Part shown: in pieces, positions 1 to 10,821 of the stretch | Position numbering within the stretch: the first letter of the stretch is position 1 | Layout of the letters: the number at the start of each line of letters is the position of its first letter | Source: Rhynchopus euleeides | Lineage: Eukaryota > Euglenozoa > Diplonemea > Diplonemida > Diplonemidae | DNA: 64,000 nt | Reading direction: 5' to 3' | Assembly: GCA_963210315.1 (NCBI GenBank) | Contig: OY723265.1 | Location: 2,170,001-2,234,000, forward strand | The notes under the pieces: generated by a model | What the model was told of the DNA's origin: nothing | The model's input: only the letters and a program-made list of their open reading frames with translations | Database searches by the model: none | Program-made: the position numbers and the translations under genes

Positions 1-2
1 TC

Positions 3-3000
3 ATTGTCGCTGTCGGGATGGTCACATGGGCGGTGACGTACACCACGTCTCGAGACGCCATCAACGGTGTGAACGAGCAGCTGCTCCTCGCCACCGCGAA
101 GACAGTGAAGGCTGTTGAGATCGACCTCGCTGCAGGGCTGTCCATTATCCGCACAGTGCAGGAGCACACCCGTATGGGCCTGTTTGACCCTGCAGCCCCC
201 TTCCCCACGCCGAATGAGTATCTGATGGGGCTGAACCGGAGGGCCCAGCCCATGACCCGCATCCTGTCCTACATATTCCTGGGGCTGGAGAATGGGGACG
301 TCGAAGGCTCCTCCAGGGTCACCAGCGACAGGTTCGGCTTCCCCGCCGCATATCTGCTGATGGGCAGCAGTGCAAATACGACCGCTGTGCCGTCGTGGAT
401 GGAATGCCGTGCTGCGAACTTCGCGCTCCCCCCATTCGACTGCAGCAAGCAGCATGTGTGCGGACTGAACGAGACGGCTGACAGGCGGGAATGCGCACGC
501 CACTGCAGCTTCCCTCCCTCCAACGAGTTCTGCAGGGACCCACACGGCCACTCCGGCATGGTTGGTGGGTACTTCGCTGCCAACTCCTCCATGACGCCCC
601 TCTCGACGCCCTCCTTCTCGCGCATCGACCCGCGCATCCGTCCGTGGTACAAGATCTCGAAGGACGTGACCTGGAGCGAGCCCTTCATGTGGTACGGCTA
701 CCCGGGGATGACCAGCAGCATTGGCCTGTTCGCCCCCGACGGGACGGCGCTGGGCTCCATTGCACTCGACTACTCGATGTCCACACTGGCACCCCTGCTG
801 AGGAAGCTGCCCCCCTCGGAGAACTCGGACATCCACATCCTGTCTTCAAAGCACATGCTGTTGGCCTCCAGCATGTCGACGGAGGAGCTCGTTGCGGACA
901 CCGGCAACGCTGGCATCAGGAAGGCCCTGCTGGACGTTCAGACCATCACGAACCCTGACTCTGCCATCCTGGGTGTTTTGGTGGAGATCAAGAAGCGCTT
1001 CTCCACGATGCAGGAGGCAATGGAAGCCGAGTCGCTATTCTACTACGACGATCGTGCCGTCCTGAGTTTCCCCATCACAGCCCACGGGGGCTTCCGGCTG
1101 CTTGCGGTGATCGACGTTGCAGTGATGGACTTTCTCGGTGAGGCGGAGGACGCATCGACCCGCGCGCTGCTGATTGCCGTGGGCATCAGCCTGCTCTCAG
1201 GGCTGTGCCTCTTCGCGATTGTGACGGTGACGCTGCTTCCGCTGCAGCTCCTCGCAGCCGACATGGAGAAGGTGGCGTGGATGAAGCTGGACGAAATCGA
1301 CAAGAACAAGACGTCGCGCATCAAGGAGATCGAATGGATGCAGCGCTCCTTCGGGACCATGGTGCGCAACCTGACGGAGTTCCGGCAGTATCTGCCCCAG
1401 GGGATGCTGAACGACGACAGCCAGGAGGCGCTGCTCTTCGATGACTACTCCACAGAGACGAAGATCTCGACAATCGTGTTCACAGACGTGCAGGCCTCGA
1501 CCCTCTGCTGGGAGGAGTCTTCCGAGGGCATGCGGAAGGCGTTGAAGATCCACAACCATGTGATCCGGAAGTGCATTGCGGAGCACGGCGGGTATGAGGT
1601 GAAGACCATCGGGGACTCCTTTATGATTGCCTTCGACGACGTGACGAGTGCGCTGCGTTGTGGGCTCGACATCCAGCAGAGCCTGCTGGAGGCCGACTGG
1701 CCCGAGGACGTTCTGAATATCAGCCGCTGTGTCCGCACCGAAGACGGATGCTGGGCTGGGCTGAAGGTGCGCATCGGGGTGAACTCCGGCGAGTGCGACA
1801 TCGAGACGAACAACGCTTTCGGGCGCAAGGACTACTTCGGGAACACCGTGAACAAAGCAGCGCGCCTCGAGGGTGTGTGTCCCGCTGGTGCTGTCTGCGT
1901 GCCCGATGATGTGCTGTTGTCTGTCTCCAACAAGGAGATCGTCCTGGATAATCCGATCGTGATGTCGTCGGGCAGTGTCACACTGCGTGGGATCCAGGAC
2001 GGCGTGTTCCTGTCATGCCTGCTGCCCAACAAGCTGGAGGGGCGGTCTGGTGCGGTAACGGAGGCGATCCGCAAGAGCAAGGAGGATGCGCAGCCCCTCA
2101 ACACGCTGGCCCCTGACAGGAAGGCCTTCCTCGGGGAGCGCGGGACCACCTTCACTCGCTCCAGTGCAACGCGTAGCCAGATGCACGTCGAGAGGCGCGG
2201 ATCGCATGACAGGTTCAAGGAGAAGCTGCAGCGCATCGGCAGTGCCGCCATTGCCTGTGTCGAGGCCCGCTTCGAAGGGGGGCTGATCAGTGAGCGCGAT
2301 GATCCTGTCACCAAGCTGAACGACATCATGACGCGCAGCCTCGTGGCCATGCAGCGCACCAACGGCACTGTCGTGTGTGTGCTCGGCTCGTCCATCACCA
2401 TGGGGTGGAACACAACCAAGGCGTGCCAGTCGCACGTCGAACAAAGCATCAAGTTTGTCAAGCTGCTGAGCAAGGCTGCTAGCCGGGCTTTCGGCGCACA
2501 CGTCTTCGTCGGCCTCTCCCACGGGCCTGTTCTGGGAGGCAATGTCGGGATGACGGGGCAGAAGTTTGTCACGTCCACTGGCCCCGCCGTGACGCTCTCA
2601 GGGCTGCTGTGTGCAGAGGCGATGGAGCTGGGGGTGATGTGCCTCTTCTCGTCGCTGCTTTCAGCTGACAGTTCCGCACGCTCGCTCGGCCTGCCTGCCG
2701 ATACCCTGCGCACCGTGCAGCACTGGCGCGTGACAGAACCGGCACAGACGCTCGCCATCACGCAGGTGAACCCCGGTTCGTCCATCTGTGTGGATGTGCC
2801 CCTCACGAAGGAGGACACCTATGCACCCACCCCGCGTGGGACAGCCCCGTGGGGGGACGACTACGAAGATGCCTTTGCCAACAAGGACTACGCCAAACTC
2901 GAGGAGCTCGGGAGGGATGACCCTGCTATCGGGAGGATTATTGTTATGCTGAAGGAACACTCAGGCACAACGCACCGGATCATCAACCAGTACCTTCTGT

Positions 3001-3005
3001 TGTGA
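3..3005 (+). CDS. Receptor-type adenylate cyclase with Cache ectodomain, 5' end outside window
   Basis: Class III nucleotide cyclase, expected to make cAMP at a membrane in response to an extracellular ligand. The first ATG is at 18, but the frame is open from position 3 and encodes a hydrophobic stretch, so the true start and the rest of the first membrane helix lie upstream. In the 995 residues from 18: an extracellular dCache-like domain (about 20-380, with the typical RPWYK motif near 207), a membrane helix near 385-410, a short linker, then the catalytic domain at about 483-690. Metal-binding aspartates are in FTDVQ and GDSF; EVKTIGD supplies a lysine and KDYFG an aspartate, the adenine-selective pair; NTVNKAARLEG carries the transition-state Asn and Arg. 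Residues 740-890 resemble a second, degenerate cyclase fold without these motifs. No intron is evident. Kinetoplastid receptor cyclases share the single-catalytic-domain plan; the second domain is unusual. Confidence 0.85.
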   Translation: MVAVGMVTWAVTYTTSRDAINGVNEQLLLATAKTVKAVEIDLAAGLSIIRTVQEHTRMGLFDPAAPFPTPNEYLMGLNRRAQPMTRILSYIFLGLENGDVEGSSRVTSDRFGFPAAYLLMGSSANTTAVPSWMECRAANFALPPFDCSKQHVCGLNETADRRECARHCSFPPSNEFCRDPHGHSGMVGGYFAANSSMTPLSTPSFSRIDPRIRPWYKISKDVTWSEPFMWYGYPGMTSSIGLFAPDGTALGSIALDYSMSTLAPLLRKLPPSENSDIHILSSKHMLLASSMSTEELVADTGNAGIRKALLDVQTITNPDSAILGVLVEIKKRFSTMQEAMEAESLFYYDDRAVLSFPITAHGGFRLLAVIDVAVMDFLGEAEDASTRALLIAVGISLLSGLCLFAIVTVTLLPLQLLAADMEKVAWMKLDEIDKNKTSRIKEIEWMQRSFGTMVRNLTEFRQYLPQGMLNDDSQEALLFDDYSTETKISTIVFTDVQASTLCWEESSEGMRKALKIHNHVIRKCIAEHGGYEVKTIGDSFMIAFDDVTSALRCGLDIQQSLLEADWPEDVLNISRCVRTEDGCWAGLKVRIGVNSGECDIETNNAFGRKDYFGNTVNKAARLEGVCPAGAVCVPDDVLLSVSNKEIVLDNPIVMSSGSVTLRGIQDGVFLSCLLPNKLEGRSGAVTEAIRKSKEDAQPLNTLAPDRKAFLGERGTTFTRSSATRSQMHVERRGSHDRFKEKLQRIGSAAIACVEARFEGGLISERDDPVTKLNDIMTRSLVAMQRTNGTVVCVLGSSITMGWNTTKACQSHVEQSIKFVKLLSKAASRAFGAHVFVGLSHGPVLGGNVGMTGQKFVTSTGPAVTLSGLLCAEAMELGVMCLFSSLLSADSSARSLGLPADTLRTVQHWRVTEPAQTLAITQVNPGSSICVDVPLTKEDTYAPTPRGTAPWGDDYEDAFANKDYAKLEELGRDDPAIGRIIVMLKEHSGTTHRIINQYLLL

Positions 3006-4742
3006 GCGCGGGGGGCGCGCTCAGACCGTGCCATACCGCCCTACTGCCTGGCATCAGGAATGTCAGGCACTCCCCACTCCACCCCTGGCTTCACCCTTAT
3101 TCGTCGACTCACGACGTGCGTATCGGGTCGCCGTGTTTCCCTCAACTTAAGTTCTCAACCACAAAACGAAGCCACGCGGCAAGGGGGGGTTCGGTGACGC
3201 CACTGCTCCAAGCAGAAATCACAAATGGATTAGTTCACCACGAAAATTACCTGTTTTCGCCACTGGAGGAAATTCCCCGCATTCTTTCCTTTTATTTTCC
3301 ATGTAGTCTCCACCTCTTCTGGCTCATGCGTGAACCGACATACCCTGATGTTTGATCGCCTGTGTCGGCCGGTGTTGCTGTTTCGGCAGCAACTTAACCC
3401 TCACACACAGACGACGGGTGCATTGTACATTACGGGCCTTCACTCCAAAGTGAGCACCTCAACAGGTTGCCACACCGACACAGAGCGAAGGCCCCCTGGT
3501 GTTTTAGCTCGGCGCTTGTGTGGGTGGCACACACGTGCTGCAAGACTGTGACAATCAGTGTCTATTAATGTATGCTAGCATGTCGTCCGCGGCGACGTTG
3601 GCACCTCCCCCCCCCCCCCCCCCCATCCCCGTGTAGCTTCGTGAATCGCCCAGTCGGCACAGATCGTTCACGCGTGGCATGGGTGGTTTGTGTGCGACGT
3701 TGTCAATAATTCAATATTCGTTCGAACCTTTCACGATCCGAAGAGCAGACCCAGCGAAGTAGGATTTCAACACGACAGCTGACAGGCATTGCCTCGGGTC
3801 ACCTATCTGGTGCATGCATACACTGCAGCGTAGACTCTGCAGGGAGGGTGTCTGACTTTTGGCGAGGTTTACGGCGGCCGCGCCAATTCTTTCACTGTTG
3901 CTCTTCTTGTTATCCAGATAACCAGGATTGAACCTCCAAAAGCCACGCACCCTCTCCGAGTCCCTCGTTCGATGTATTCTTCATCTTTCTGAAGGTTGGT
4001 GGGTCTTCAATAAGACGTTCCGTACGTTAGTATTTTGTCCCTTTCCCCCGCTCTGTGCACACATATCCCGGATAATCAGCGGAAGGGGGTCGTTGTGGCA
4101 GGAACATATTGTCTAGGCACCTGAGGCATGTCCCCCACTGGGTGGACCTGGTCCTGGCCCAAGATCGTTCAAAGCCCTTCGCAAAATAGGCAAATATCAC
4201 GAAACCTTTCCTTACGTTCGGGACTTCATCTGTGTTGGATGGATTCATCAACCAGCCATCAAAGGACGAGAGCCGGCAACACACACTCGGTTGCACCCAA
4301 TGTATTTTTTTGTCTTCTCCACCAAGAATTGAATTAGGGGGTACTGTCTCCGGTCATCTCCTCAGCAATTGACCCTGCACCCACAGGGGGGTTTCCTCCG
4401 TTTCCTGCCGCCTCTACCCACCCAACCAAGTATGGGTCTTCTCCAACATGAGCGACCCACGGCAGCGGTGGGAGTATACTGCTGTTCTTTACAGCACGCT
4501 CGTCGGCCCGCCTCGACCAAGCTCGTGGCACAAGCTGGCGTCTGTCACCCGCCCCTCTCGGGGAGCAGGGGATCACATGAGTGAGTGTGCCAGGCAGTGC
4601 AGTGCAGATCACACCAAGAACAGAGGTGCTCGGTGTGCTGTGCACTGCTTCGAAAATATTCGCGTGTCTGGGATGCGGCGTACCCAGCCCTTTCTCCACC
4701 CTGGTGTCGTTTTATGGGGGGGGGGGGGGGTTCACTCGTGAG
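3006..4742. other. Intergenic region, no gene seen
   Basis: Downstream of the cyclase stop. Short ORFs here have no recognisable motifs and no coding-like third-position bias. It contains a C-run (about 3607-3624), pyrimidine-rich stretches and a G-run just before 4731. I see no tRNA or transposon ORF. Confidence 0.5.
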
Positions 4743-5060
4743 CACGGTGGGATCTTGTAAATTTTACATGTATAACTACAAGTATATACATGTATTATAC
4801 ATGTATAATACTTGCATGTCAACTATTATACATGTATAATACATGTATATGCCTGAAATATACATGTAAAATACATGTATATCAAGTAAAAATACATGTA
4901 TAATACTTGCATGTCAACTATTATACATGTATTTTTACTTGATATACATGTATTTTACATGTATATTTCATGCATTTACATGTATTTTACATGTATAATA
5001 CTTGTCATGCAAGTATTATACATGTAAAATACTTGCATGTCAAGTAAAATACATGTAAAC
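4743..5060 (+). repeat. Truncated copy of the CACGGTG fold-back palindrome
   Basis: Starts CACGGTGGGATCTTGTAAAT and continues as TACATGTA/CTTGCATG microrepeats, closely matching the left arm of the 692-bp palindrome at 51591-52282. The right terminus is missing; the copy ends in a C-run. Likely a deleted, non-autonomous transposable element. Confidence 0.7.
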
Positions 5061-5220
5061 CCCCCCCCCCTGTATAATGTTAAATAACGCGTAATATTAA
5101 ATAGCGCATAATATTAAATATGACGCATAATATTAAATATAACGCATAATATTACTGGGGGGGGGCAAATACAAGCATACATGCTAATACAAGCATACAT
5201 GCGAATACAAGCATATTATG
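5061..5220. repeat. Short tandem arrays CGCATAATATTAAATA and AATACAAGCATACATGC
   Basis: About four copies of an AT-rich 16-20 bp unit at 5081-5153, a G-run, then three copies of a 17-bp unit at 5165-5219. The first motif recurs in inverted orientation beside the TACATGTA block at 8343, so it belongs to the same repeat family. Confidence 0.55.
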
Positions 5221-5253
5221 AAAATCCGGATTTAAATAAAATTTTCAGGCTAA

Positions 5254-5362
5254 GGGGGCCCTCGCTACGAGTCACTGTGAGTCACGAGTCGTCAGTTGTC
5301 AGCCAAACATGGCTGACTTCTCACTTTTTCTCACTCAGTCACACTTGGTAGCGAGGGCCCCC
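5254..5362. mobile_element. Mini inverted-repeat element, termini GGGGGCCCTCGCTAC
   Basis: A 15-bp perfect terminal inverted repeat encloses about 80 bp containing further TCAC/GTGA inverted words. A related sequence with the same termini lies at 57694-57776. Too small to code; a MITE-like fold-back. Confidence 0.5.
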
Positions 5363-5466
5363 TAATAGAAGCATATATGCTTCTATTAGCCTGGTAGAAA
5401 ATATTGGGTATTTTTGGGGTTTTTGGGGGGTTTCCACCACAAAATATCAATTTTTTCTACCAGGGG
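5363..5466. repeat. Palindrome TAATAGAAGCATA... and adjacent CTGGTAGAAAA inverted pair
   Basis: Positions 5363-5388 form a 26-bp perfect palindrome. Directly after it CTGGTAGAAAA is repeated inverted as TTTTTTCTACCAG about 60 bp later, so a second hairpin abuts the first. Confidence 0.45.
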
Positions 5467-5535
5467 GCCCTCCATTGTTGTTAGCCCCCATTTAAAACTT
5501 TACGTTTTAAACGTTTTAAATGTTTTAAATGTTTT

Positions 5536-6994
5536 AGGAGGATTCTTCATATTCCTGGATTTCCCGAATTTCCTGGATTTCCCCCGGCCCCTTAGGCGAT
5601 TTCAGGGCGGACAGGGCGGACATATCCGGACCGGAAATCCGGGTGTCCGGATGTCCGCGCGGGTCCAATTTTGACCCCCCCCCCCCCCCCCCCCCGGACA
5701 TTTCCCGAATTTCCCGCCCGGACATGTCCGGGCGGACATCCGGACATCCAGAAATGTCCGCCCCGGACAGGGCGGACATTTTCTGGTGTCCGGATGTCCG
5801 GGCGGACATGTCCGGACCCGGAAATTCGGGAAATCCAATTTTGACCCCCCACCCCCCCCGGACATGTCCGGCCAGGACCTCAATAGTTTGATTTTTGGTC
5901 CAGAAAATAGTTTGAAAATTTTTGAAATCTGGGTGCCCAAAAAAAATTCCTAAGACCGGCGATTTGTAGGGGGACCCTTTCGAATTTTTTTTTTGGGGAA
6001 GGGTAAATTGAACGTTTTTGGCCAAATGAAGCCACTGCGACCATTCCCGGGCCTCGGAAATCAGATTTTGGCCCCTCAAATGCGGTACCGGTCCGGACAA
6101 AAAACCGAAAAAATCGTGAAAAATGGCCCATTTTCCCCAGCCAAAAATGGGCCAAAAATGCCCCCCGGACACCCCCAGAGACATGTCCTAATCCGGGGTG
6201 CCAGTAGGGGGGACCTTTCGAATTTTTTTTCGAGGAGAGGTCAATTGAACGTTTTTGGACATCTGAGGCCACTGCGACCATTCCCAGGCCTCGGAAATGA
6301 GATTTTTGGCACTCAAATGGGGTACCAGTCCCCACGAAATTCCGAAAAATTCATGAAAATCGAAAGGTCCCACGCACCAAATTCTGCCCAAAAATCGTCA
6401 AAAATGGACATGTCATATGCAGCAATGGGGCACCAATCACTCCCCAAATTTTGCTCAATGATTCCACGGCAAGCCAGATTTTCTGATCAATTAGTTTGTT
6501 TGAGCATGTTCCTGGCCCTTGTTTGGAAAGTAGATGACCCCTGGCTGGAGAGGACGGTTGTGCTTGACCGGACGGAGAGAGAACCTTCTCCATAACCACC
6601 TCCACTCCACAATGCCACAAGTGGCAGGAAGGCCGGGTGTTACAGGCCTCAACCAGGGTTCCAAGGCTCTCCACTTCCTGGCTGCGTCAGGGATCACCGG
6701 GTACAGCGAGCAGGATTCCCTGTCCTGACACCCCAGCATGTGCCACCGGAAGAACCCGAAACAGCAGCCCCCCCTCATGGGGGTTGCAAGAGGCACGGAA
6801 ATCGTTCAAATCGGACCAAGTCCGAAAATTCGGCACTTTCTTGGGTACAAATTGCGGTCCGAAATTTTCCGATTTTTTGAAAAAAGGCTAATTCTGTAAG
6901 GGGGACCTTTTCGAATTTTTTTTTCGGGCACTTTTTCCACAAGGAAATGTCCGCCCTGTCCGCTACTGTCCACTACCGATTTCAAGGATCCTCC
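5536..6994 (+). repeat. Composite repeat, copy 1 (intact, about 1.46 kb)
   Basis: Begins AGGAGGATTCTTCAT and ends AAGGATCCTCC, imperfect terminal inverted repeats. The left third is built of palindromic GTCCGGACAT words around C-runs; the right two thirds (from about 5953) is unique-looking sequence. The same order of blocks is found at 33215-35679 and, interrupted, at 8651-22747. Long ORFs in it are low-complexity translations of the GTCCGG words or have no motifs. No transposase; a non-autonomous dispersed repeat. No clear target duplication. Confidence 0.75.
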
Positions 6995-7011
6995 ATTAAA
7001 TATTCTATATT

Positions 7012-7974
7012 CATGGTTATCAACAGATCTTACCCCCTTTTCTTCCCGAAACCCGTCGAGCATGTCTTCGTCGTCGTAATTTTTTTTCTGTTAAGATCTT
7101 AGTGAAAAAAAGCACAAAAATTAAGATCTTAGTATTTTTTTCGAAGATCTTAGGTAAGATCTTAGTTTTTTTGCAAATATCCTTTCGTATTCTGGGTGCC
7201 TTGCCGAGCTCCACCTGTGAGCAGGTGTCGAACTCGTCGATCACATCTATCAGAGGTGCAGAAAGGTCGTAGGCCTTCACCTTCGCCTGCTCCGGAATGT
7301 TGGCGGCAGCCCCCTTCTCAGCGATCCGTGCCGATGCCGCACGCCTCTCAACTGTGGAGGGAAGGGGCTGCCGTCCCTGCGTCTGTGGCACTGTGTCACT
7401 CCCAGGCCCCTGCTGTCGATTGCGGATCCGGAACTTCGCCACAGCCTCCGCCACCTCCCCCTTTGACCGCATCAGCTTTCTGCCCTCTTCTTGCACTTCC
7501 CCATTCGCAAGCCTCGTGTAGATGCCCAGCTCCACAGCCTCGTCGACAAGCGCCGGCTTCCGGATGATGATTGTGGCGAGGCATGTTGGGGTGGGGTTTG
7601 CGGCAAGCAGCTCATCGGCGACAGCAAGACACACTCAGGAACAGGCACAGATTGCGATCAGGAGGGATTTGTGGGGGAGAAGGTAAGCTATGAAATGCAG
7701 TCACAACACCGTTCAGCCGCAACCGCTCTCAGTCAGTATATGTTTGCTGACGCCGTGCATTGTGTCGTACGCTGCCGGCAGGAAAAATCGTCCTGGGCCT
7801 CGTCAGGGAGTGTATCTCCAGTCAGTCAACAAGGAATATGGGGGAAAAACTAAGATCTTAGCTAAGATCTTAGTAAAAAATACCAAGATCTTAGGAAAAT
7901 TGAAAATTTTACAAAGATCTTTAAAAAAGCCGTTTTCCAGCCAACATCTTCGTAAAGATCTGTTGAAAACCATG
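7012..7974 (-). mobile_element. AAGATCTTAG inverted-repeat element carrying an ORF fragment
   Basis: Ends are inverted copies of CATGGTTATCAACAGATCTT (two mismatches), followed on both sides by several AAGATCTTAG words (7097-7170 and 7852-7920). If the neighbouring MITE is removed, TATT flanks both ends, a possible 4-bp target duplication. The interior has GC-rich coding-like sequence on the minus strand. Superfamily not recognised. Confidence 0.6.
7020..7634 (-). CDS. Hypothetical ORF inside the AAGATCTTAG element
   Basis: I do not recognise this protein. The part from about 7190 to 7634 looks coding: high GC at third positions and a soluble, charged helical sequence (for example KGEVAEAVAKFRIRNR). 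The last third translates the AAGATCTTAG array into Lys/Ile-rich sequence and ends in a basic tail, so the ORF probably runs out into the element end. It could be a captured gene piece or a remnant of a longer transposon gene whose start was lost. Confidence 0.3.
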   Translation of the reverse strand: MCLAVADELLAANPTPTCLATIIIRKPALVDEAVELGIYTRLANGEVQEEGRKLMRSKGEVAEAVAKFRIRNRQQGPGSDTVPQTQGRQPLPSTVERRAASARIAEKGAAANIPEQAKVKAYDLSAPLIDVIDEFDTCSQVELGKAPRIRKDICKKTKILPKIFEKNTKILIFVLFFTKILTEKKLRRRRHARRVSGRKGGKIC

Positions 7975-7976
7975 TA

Positions 7977-8340
7977 CCTGGGACCCCCCGTGTATAAGTC
8001 CCCCCCCCTTACCCCCGTGTTTAAGTCCCCCCCTGGGGGTCTGGCAGGGGGGGGACTTAAACACAGGGGGACCTAAACACGGGGGTGGGCTGGTCTGGAG
8101 GGTCATCAGGTGGCCCCTAGGCCCTCCAGGTGCTGTCAGAGTCGAAAAGTGGGGTGCCAAAAGTCCATCCGGACCGGAATTACCCCCCTACGACAGCAGA
8201 GGAAGAGGTCTTCTTGGTCTCCACTGTGCCACCCCCGTGTTTAAGCCCCCCCTGTGTTTAGGTCCGCCCCCCCCGTGTTTAAGTCCCCCCCGGCCGAAAA
8301 TCGCCTCCAGGGGGGGGACTTAAACACGGGGGGTCCCAGG
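7977..8340. mobile_element. TA-flanked MITE with CCTGGGACCCCCCGTG termini
   Basis: A 364-bp element bounded by inverted CCTGGGACCCCCCGTGT repeats of about 30 bp and flanked on each side by TA, the target duplication of Tc1/mariner-type transposition. The word CCCCGTGTTTAAGTCCCCCC recurs several times inside. It inserted against the right end of the AAGATCTTAG element. No coding capacity. Confidence 0.7.
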
Positions 8341-8352
8341 TATATTTAATAT

Positions 8353-8612
8353 TATGCGGGGGGGGGGTTTATAATACTTGCATGACAAGTAAAATACTTG
8401 CATGCAAGTAAAATACATGTATTTTACTTGCATGCAAGTATTTTACTTGTCATGCAAGTATTTTACATGTATAATACTTGCATGACAAGTATTATACATG
8501 TAAAATACATGTAAATGCATGAAATATACATGTAAAATACATGTATATCAAGTAAAAATACATGTATAATAGTTGACATGCAAGTATTGTACATGTATTT
8601 TTACTTGATATA
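8353..8612. repeat. TACATGTA/CTTGCATGCAAG microrepeat block, internal piece of the fold-back family
   Basis: Near-identical to the centre and right arm of the palindrome at 51591-52282 but lacking both CACGGTG ends. Followed by a degenerate CCGTAAACGG tract. Confidence 0.65.
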
Positions 8613-8666
8613 CCGTAAACGGAAAAAGGGTGGACCGTAAAAATGTTCCAAGGAGGATTCTTCATA

Positions 8667-9028
8667 CCGTATACGTAAATATTATGGAACGTAAATATTA
8701 TGGAACGTAAATATTATGGAACGCTGGTGGGTTGGCGTTCCAGATTTTTTTCGTTCCATAATATTTACAGGGCTTTCTGCGACTCGGGGACTTGGACCAG
8801 GTGATCGGACGGCGTACAGAGTCCCTGACGGGACCTACTCGTGCACTTTTCGCGCGATTCCTGACGCAAGCCGTCCTCACCACCGAGTCCCCAACTGGCC
8901 CTGTAAATATTTTGGAACGTAAATATTATGGAACGGACCGGCCAAAAATGGGCCCGTTCCATAATATTTACGTTCCATAATATTTACAGGGCCAGTTGGG
9001 GACTCGGACATAATATTTACGTATACGG
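8667..9028. mobile_element. 362-bp MITE, termini CCGTATACGTAAATATTATG, TA target duplication
   Basis: Inserted in composite repeat copy 2: copy 1 reads TTCATATTCC where this copy reads TTCATA, element, TATTCC. So TA was duplicated. The 20-bp terminal inverted repeat and repeated subterminal GTAAATATTATGGAAC words fit a Tc1/mariner-like MITE. No ORF of note. Confidence 0.85.
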
Positions 9029-9562
9029 TATTCCTGGATTTCCCGAATTTCCTGGATTTCCCCCGGCCCCTTAGGCGGTTTCAGGGCGGACAGGGCGGAC
9101 ATGCCCGGACCCGGAAATCCGGGTGTCCGGATGTCCGGGTCCAATTTTGACCCCCCCCCCCCCCCGGACATTTCCCGAATTTCCCGCCCGGACATCCGGA
9201 CATCCAGAAATGTCCGCGAGGGCGGACATGTCCGGGCGGACATTTTCTGGTGTCCGGATGTCCGGGCGGACATGTCCGGACCCGGAAATTCGGGAAACAC
9301 GGTGCACTAGTTTGGTAGTTACGAGTGACCTCAACTAGTGGAGTCGACAACCTCAAACTCGACAACTGCCAGTTGTCGACTCGACAACTGGCACTTGTCG
9401 AGTCGACAACTGGCAGTTGTCGACTCGACAACTCTATACACTGTACTGCAGGAAGAACGCCCAAATATGAAGGGAAAAACGCACAGTTGGGTGTGTGCTT
9501 GGGATATGAGGTGTGGTGGCATATCAGCGCTGGACTTTGTTGCGAATTTCCTTGTCCCCTTC

Positions 9563-10670
9563 TCAAGGATGGTCAGTCTTCATGTGGAGATCGCGTTCAC
9601 GGACACTACGGAAGGTCTCAAAGCAAAGTAAGCAACGTTTTGTTGTGAGAGAGCGGGGGTGGTGGGCCAGGTAGTGCTGGCTTTGTCCCTTCAATCTTAT
9701 TGTTGTGTGACATATTTTGCATTCGATTGTGCATGACGAGCAAGGGACATTGCTCCCTGGTCTGTGCTTTGCATCGTAGTGTGCAAACAGAGACGTTTTC
9801 TTTGCTGAGGAGTAGTCACAAATAATGCATCGAAATTCATGAACCTCCTCCGGGAGAGACTGGGTTTCTTCTTGAGTAGGGGTGGGAGGCACACCCCAAG
9901 GTTCCTTGCCACACACACACACGTTCAGTATGGTTTTCGGTGGTTTTTTCGGATCAATCCAAAAGACACACCCGCTCTGACCTCTCTCTTTGACGTGGTC
10001 CGCCAGCCCAGCAGACTCAAGTCTTCGGTAGAGAGATCCTGTTGCCTTTTCCCAGCTGCCCGCAACAACACATGAACACACATTGAATGCCCCAACGGCG
10101 GTCATTAACTTCGGAGTATGTCCTGAACCCCCCCAAAGCCCATTCTCGCCCCAACTTTGAAGTTGTTGGATCTCGAAAAGAATGAGGTCGCGCTCCATAG
10201 TCCTTTCCGAGGCACAGGCTGAGTAGATCTTGCTTCGACCGTTGCCAGCTTCCAAAGCTTAGAGCAATACCTGCAGCTAAGCGGATCCTGGCTGTGAGGT
10301 CCCTGCTGCCCGGGTTATAGCCATCAGCAGTCAGGACAACACGAGGGTGTTCCATGTCGATGCGATGCAGGTGTGTTTCGACAATGTGCTCGAGAGTTTT
10401 GAGCAAACTACCCCTCCTTGCCTCGACCACTCTCTGGAGGTGCTCTTCATGCTTCCTCACCGTCGCCGGGGAGAGCCCGTGCCTCTCAGGCGCCTTCCCG
10501 TGCTCCCGAAACGTCTCTCGAATGCATTTCGAGATTTCACCGCACTTCCGGATGGACGTCCCTGCCACAAATCGTGACCTGCGAATACCCTCAGCCATCA
10601 AGGACATTTCATCTTGCATTGTCTCTTCGGAACCATTCCCACCCGGCTCTCCTGTGGTGTGTGTGTGCAT
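9563..10670 (-). CDS. C2H2 zinc-finger protein of the CACGGTG element (two frames, possible 52-nt intron)
   Basis: Second gene of the element on its coding strand. An ATG frame from 10670 gives about 133 residues of charged helical sequence; coding then continues in another frame down to the stop at 9563. A GT-AG interval at 10219-10270 (52 nt) would join them into 351 codons without a stop; a simple frameshift mutation is the alternative. The C-terminal part has three C2H2 fingers beginning FRCIICDYSS, IECKICHTTI and KRCLLCFETF, so the product probably binds DNA or RNA, as expected of a transposition protein that recognises the inverted repeats. The N-terminal half is unfamiliar; no DDE or HUH triad is apparent. 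Confidence 0.5.
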
Positions 10671-10821
10671 CCCAACAAAAAAGGCTATGCCTGAGGAACC
10701 GGCGGGGGGAGGATGACGTCAAGAGTGATAACCAAAAAAGGGAAAGTGTCACTGCGATCGTTCTGCACCTTCTTCCGTTTGCTTTCATATACGTTGACGC
10801 TTCCACACTCACACTGGATCA

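Noticed and set aside
5536-5860. CRISPR-like regular repeats in the GTCCGG region and in the minisatellites
   Set aside because: Units are palindromic words without unique spacers, and the genome is eukaryotic; no cas genes.
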